Shown piece by piece: positions 21,117-21,772 of a stretch of DNA of 21,772 nt (its first letter is position 1; every line of letters starts with the position of its first letter). Under the pieces are notes generated by a model that ran no database searches, was not told the DNA's origin, and worked only from the letters and a program-made list of their open reading frames with translations. This DNA is from DATAES01 sp036257895 (GTDB lineage Bacteria > Actinomycetota > Acidimicrobiia > Acidimicrobiales > JACDCH01), in assembly GCA_036257895.1 (NCBI GenBank), contig DATAES010000199.1, forward strand, positions 1-21,772. Direction: 5' to 3'. A program made the translations under genes and the position numbers.

Positions 21117-21772
21117 TCAGGCTGTCCGTCGCCGGGCGAGAAACAGGATTCCCCCGCCGATGACGAGGAGCAAGGCCGACAACCACAGCTGATCACGGAC
21201 GTAAGCACCGGTCCGGGGCAGCGGCGTGACCTCTACTGCCAGTACCGTGATCGAGGCGTCGTCGGAGTTGTTGGACAGAGTGGTCTCGGTGGTCGAGCTC
21301 TCGACGCTCGCCACGTTGTCAATCGAGCCGGGCGCCGCCGTTTCGCCCACGGTCGCCACGACGCTCACCGTTGCAGTCTCGGCCGGGGCCATAACGGCCT
21401 TCGTGCAGTTGAACGAGTTGCCGTCCGTGGTGCACATCATCTGGGCACTCGTGACGCTCCTCAACGTGAGCCCGGCCGGCATTGTGTCCTTGAGCAGCAC
21501 GTTGTCAGCGGGCACGGTGGCACTCTCGACCTTCACCTGGATGGTGTAGGTCACGTCCGTGCCGGGCCCGACTTCGAGCGCTGTCGCCGTCTTGAGGACC
21601 GAGATGTCGGTCGGCAGGCGGGTGTTCGTGGCCGCGCAGGCAAGATCCTCGCCGGACGCCAGGGTGACGGTGAGGCCTGCCGACGCCGGCCCGCTCACTG
21701 CGCCGCAGGTGATTGTGCCGGTGGCGAAGCGCGGGTCGGCCGAGGCCGACTCGGTCAGTGTGTACGTGCCGG
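21117..21772 (-). CDS. DUF11-type surface protein with LPxTG-like anchor, N-terminus beyond the window
   Basis: The frame is open to the right edge, giving about 218 visible residues of a longer protein. Residues near the edge (GTYTLTESASADPRFATGTITC) look like a SpaA/prealbumin-type repeat. A DUF11 repeat follows (DISVLKTATALEVGPGTDVT; YTIQVKVESATVPADNVLLKD; TMPAGLTLRSVTSAQ; GSIDNVASVESSTTETTLSN). The end LPRTGAYVRDQLWLSALLLV, then IGGGILFLARRRTA, is a sorting signal: LPRTG in place of LPxTG, a membrane helix and a basic tail. A sortase would link it to the cell wall. Such proteins are adhesive or structural. The stop is TGA 21117-21119. Confidence 0.85.
   Translation of the reverse strand, partial: GTYTLTESASADPRFATGTITCGAVSGPASAGLTVTLASGEDLACAATNTRLPTDISVLKTATALEVGPGTDVTYTIQVKVESATVPADNVLLKDTMPAGLTLRSVTSAQMMCTTDGNSFNCTKAVMAPAETATVSVVATVGETAAPGSIDNVASVESSTTETTLSNNSDDASITVLAVEVTPLPRTGAYVRDQLWLSALLLVIGGGILFLARRRTA

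Overview
The window is GC-rich DNA with dense, GC-ending codons, Shine-Dalgarno sites of the AAGGAG type, and at least two genes with the actinobacterial leaderless arrangement (TANNNT box six bases before the start codon). Protein families (HdeD/DoxX/DUF1003/universal stress cluster, MalT-like LuxR regulators, TetR, trHbN, CopC-CopD fusion, DUF11 surface protein with a cell-wall-type tail) point to Actinomycetota, possibly an environmental Acidimicrobiia-like lineage; the class assignment is inference only.

Layout. 1-3077 (+): a tightly packed stress/membrane cluster: 5'-truncated HdeD-like protein, a six-helix membrane protein, a tandem universal stress protein, DoxX and DUF1003, several overlapping by 1-4 bases. 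3078-3530: no intact gene, but a decayed ATPase/TPR fragment. 3531-4112 (-): a small secreted repeat protein. 4493-10472: a divergent copper-type module: a very large secreted multicopper oxidase (-) facing a secreted, membrane-tethered protein and a CopC-CopD fusion (+). 10729-11873: a divergent pair, small SRPBCC/DUF2867-like protein (-) and TetR regulator (+), separated by two identical 16-bp palindromes. 11901-13500: a nucleotidyltransferase remnant, a polyprenyl synthetase and an internally deleted IS3-type transposase remnant. 13548-17165: a globin (-), a large LuxR/ATPase regulator (-) and a divergent truncated haemoglobin (+). 17349-19463 (-): a two-gene operon of a lipoprotein and a membrane protein with a histidine-rich linker; both end in the same uncharacterised His/Cys/Trp module. 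19561-21004 (-): HAD-like hydrolase and RmlD-like reductase. 21117-21772 (-): the C-terminal part of a DUF11-type surface protein, followed in frame, after its stop codon, by a second anchor-like tail.

Functional reading. Themes are copper handling at the cell surface (multicopper oxidase, CopC/CopD, possibly the His-rich operon), oxygen/NO sensing or detoxification (two different globins around one regulator), and general envelope stress (HdeD, USP, DoxX, DUF1003). The least explained item is the two-gene His-rich operon with the shared WHxHxxxC...C...MxHVW module. Three decayed gene fragments mark the intergenic gaps as former insertion or deletion sites. No rRNA, tRNA or CRISPR array was seen.
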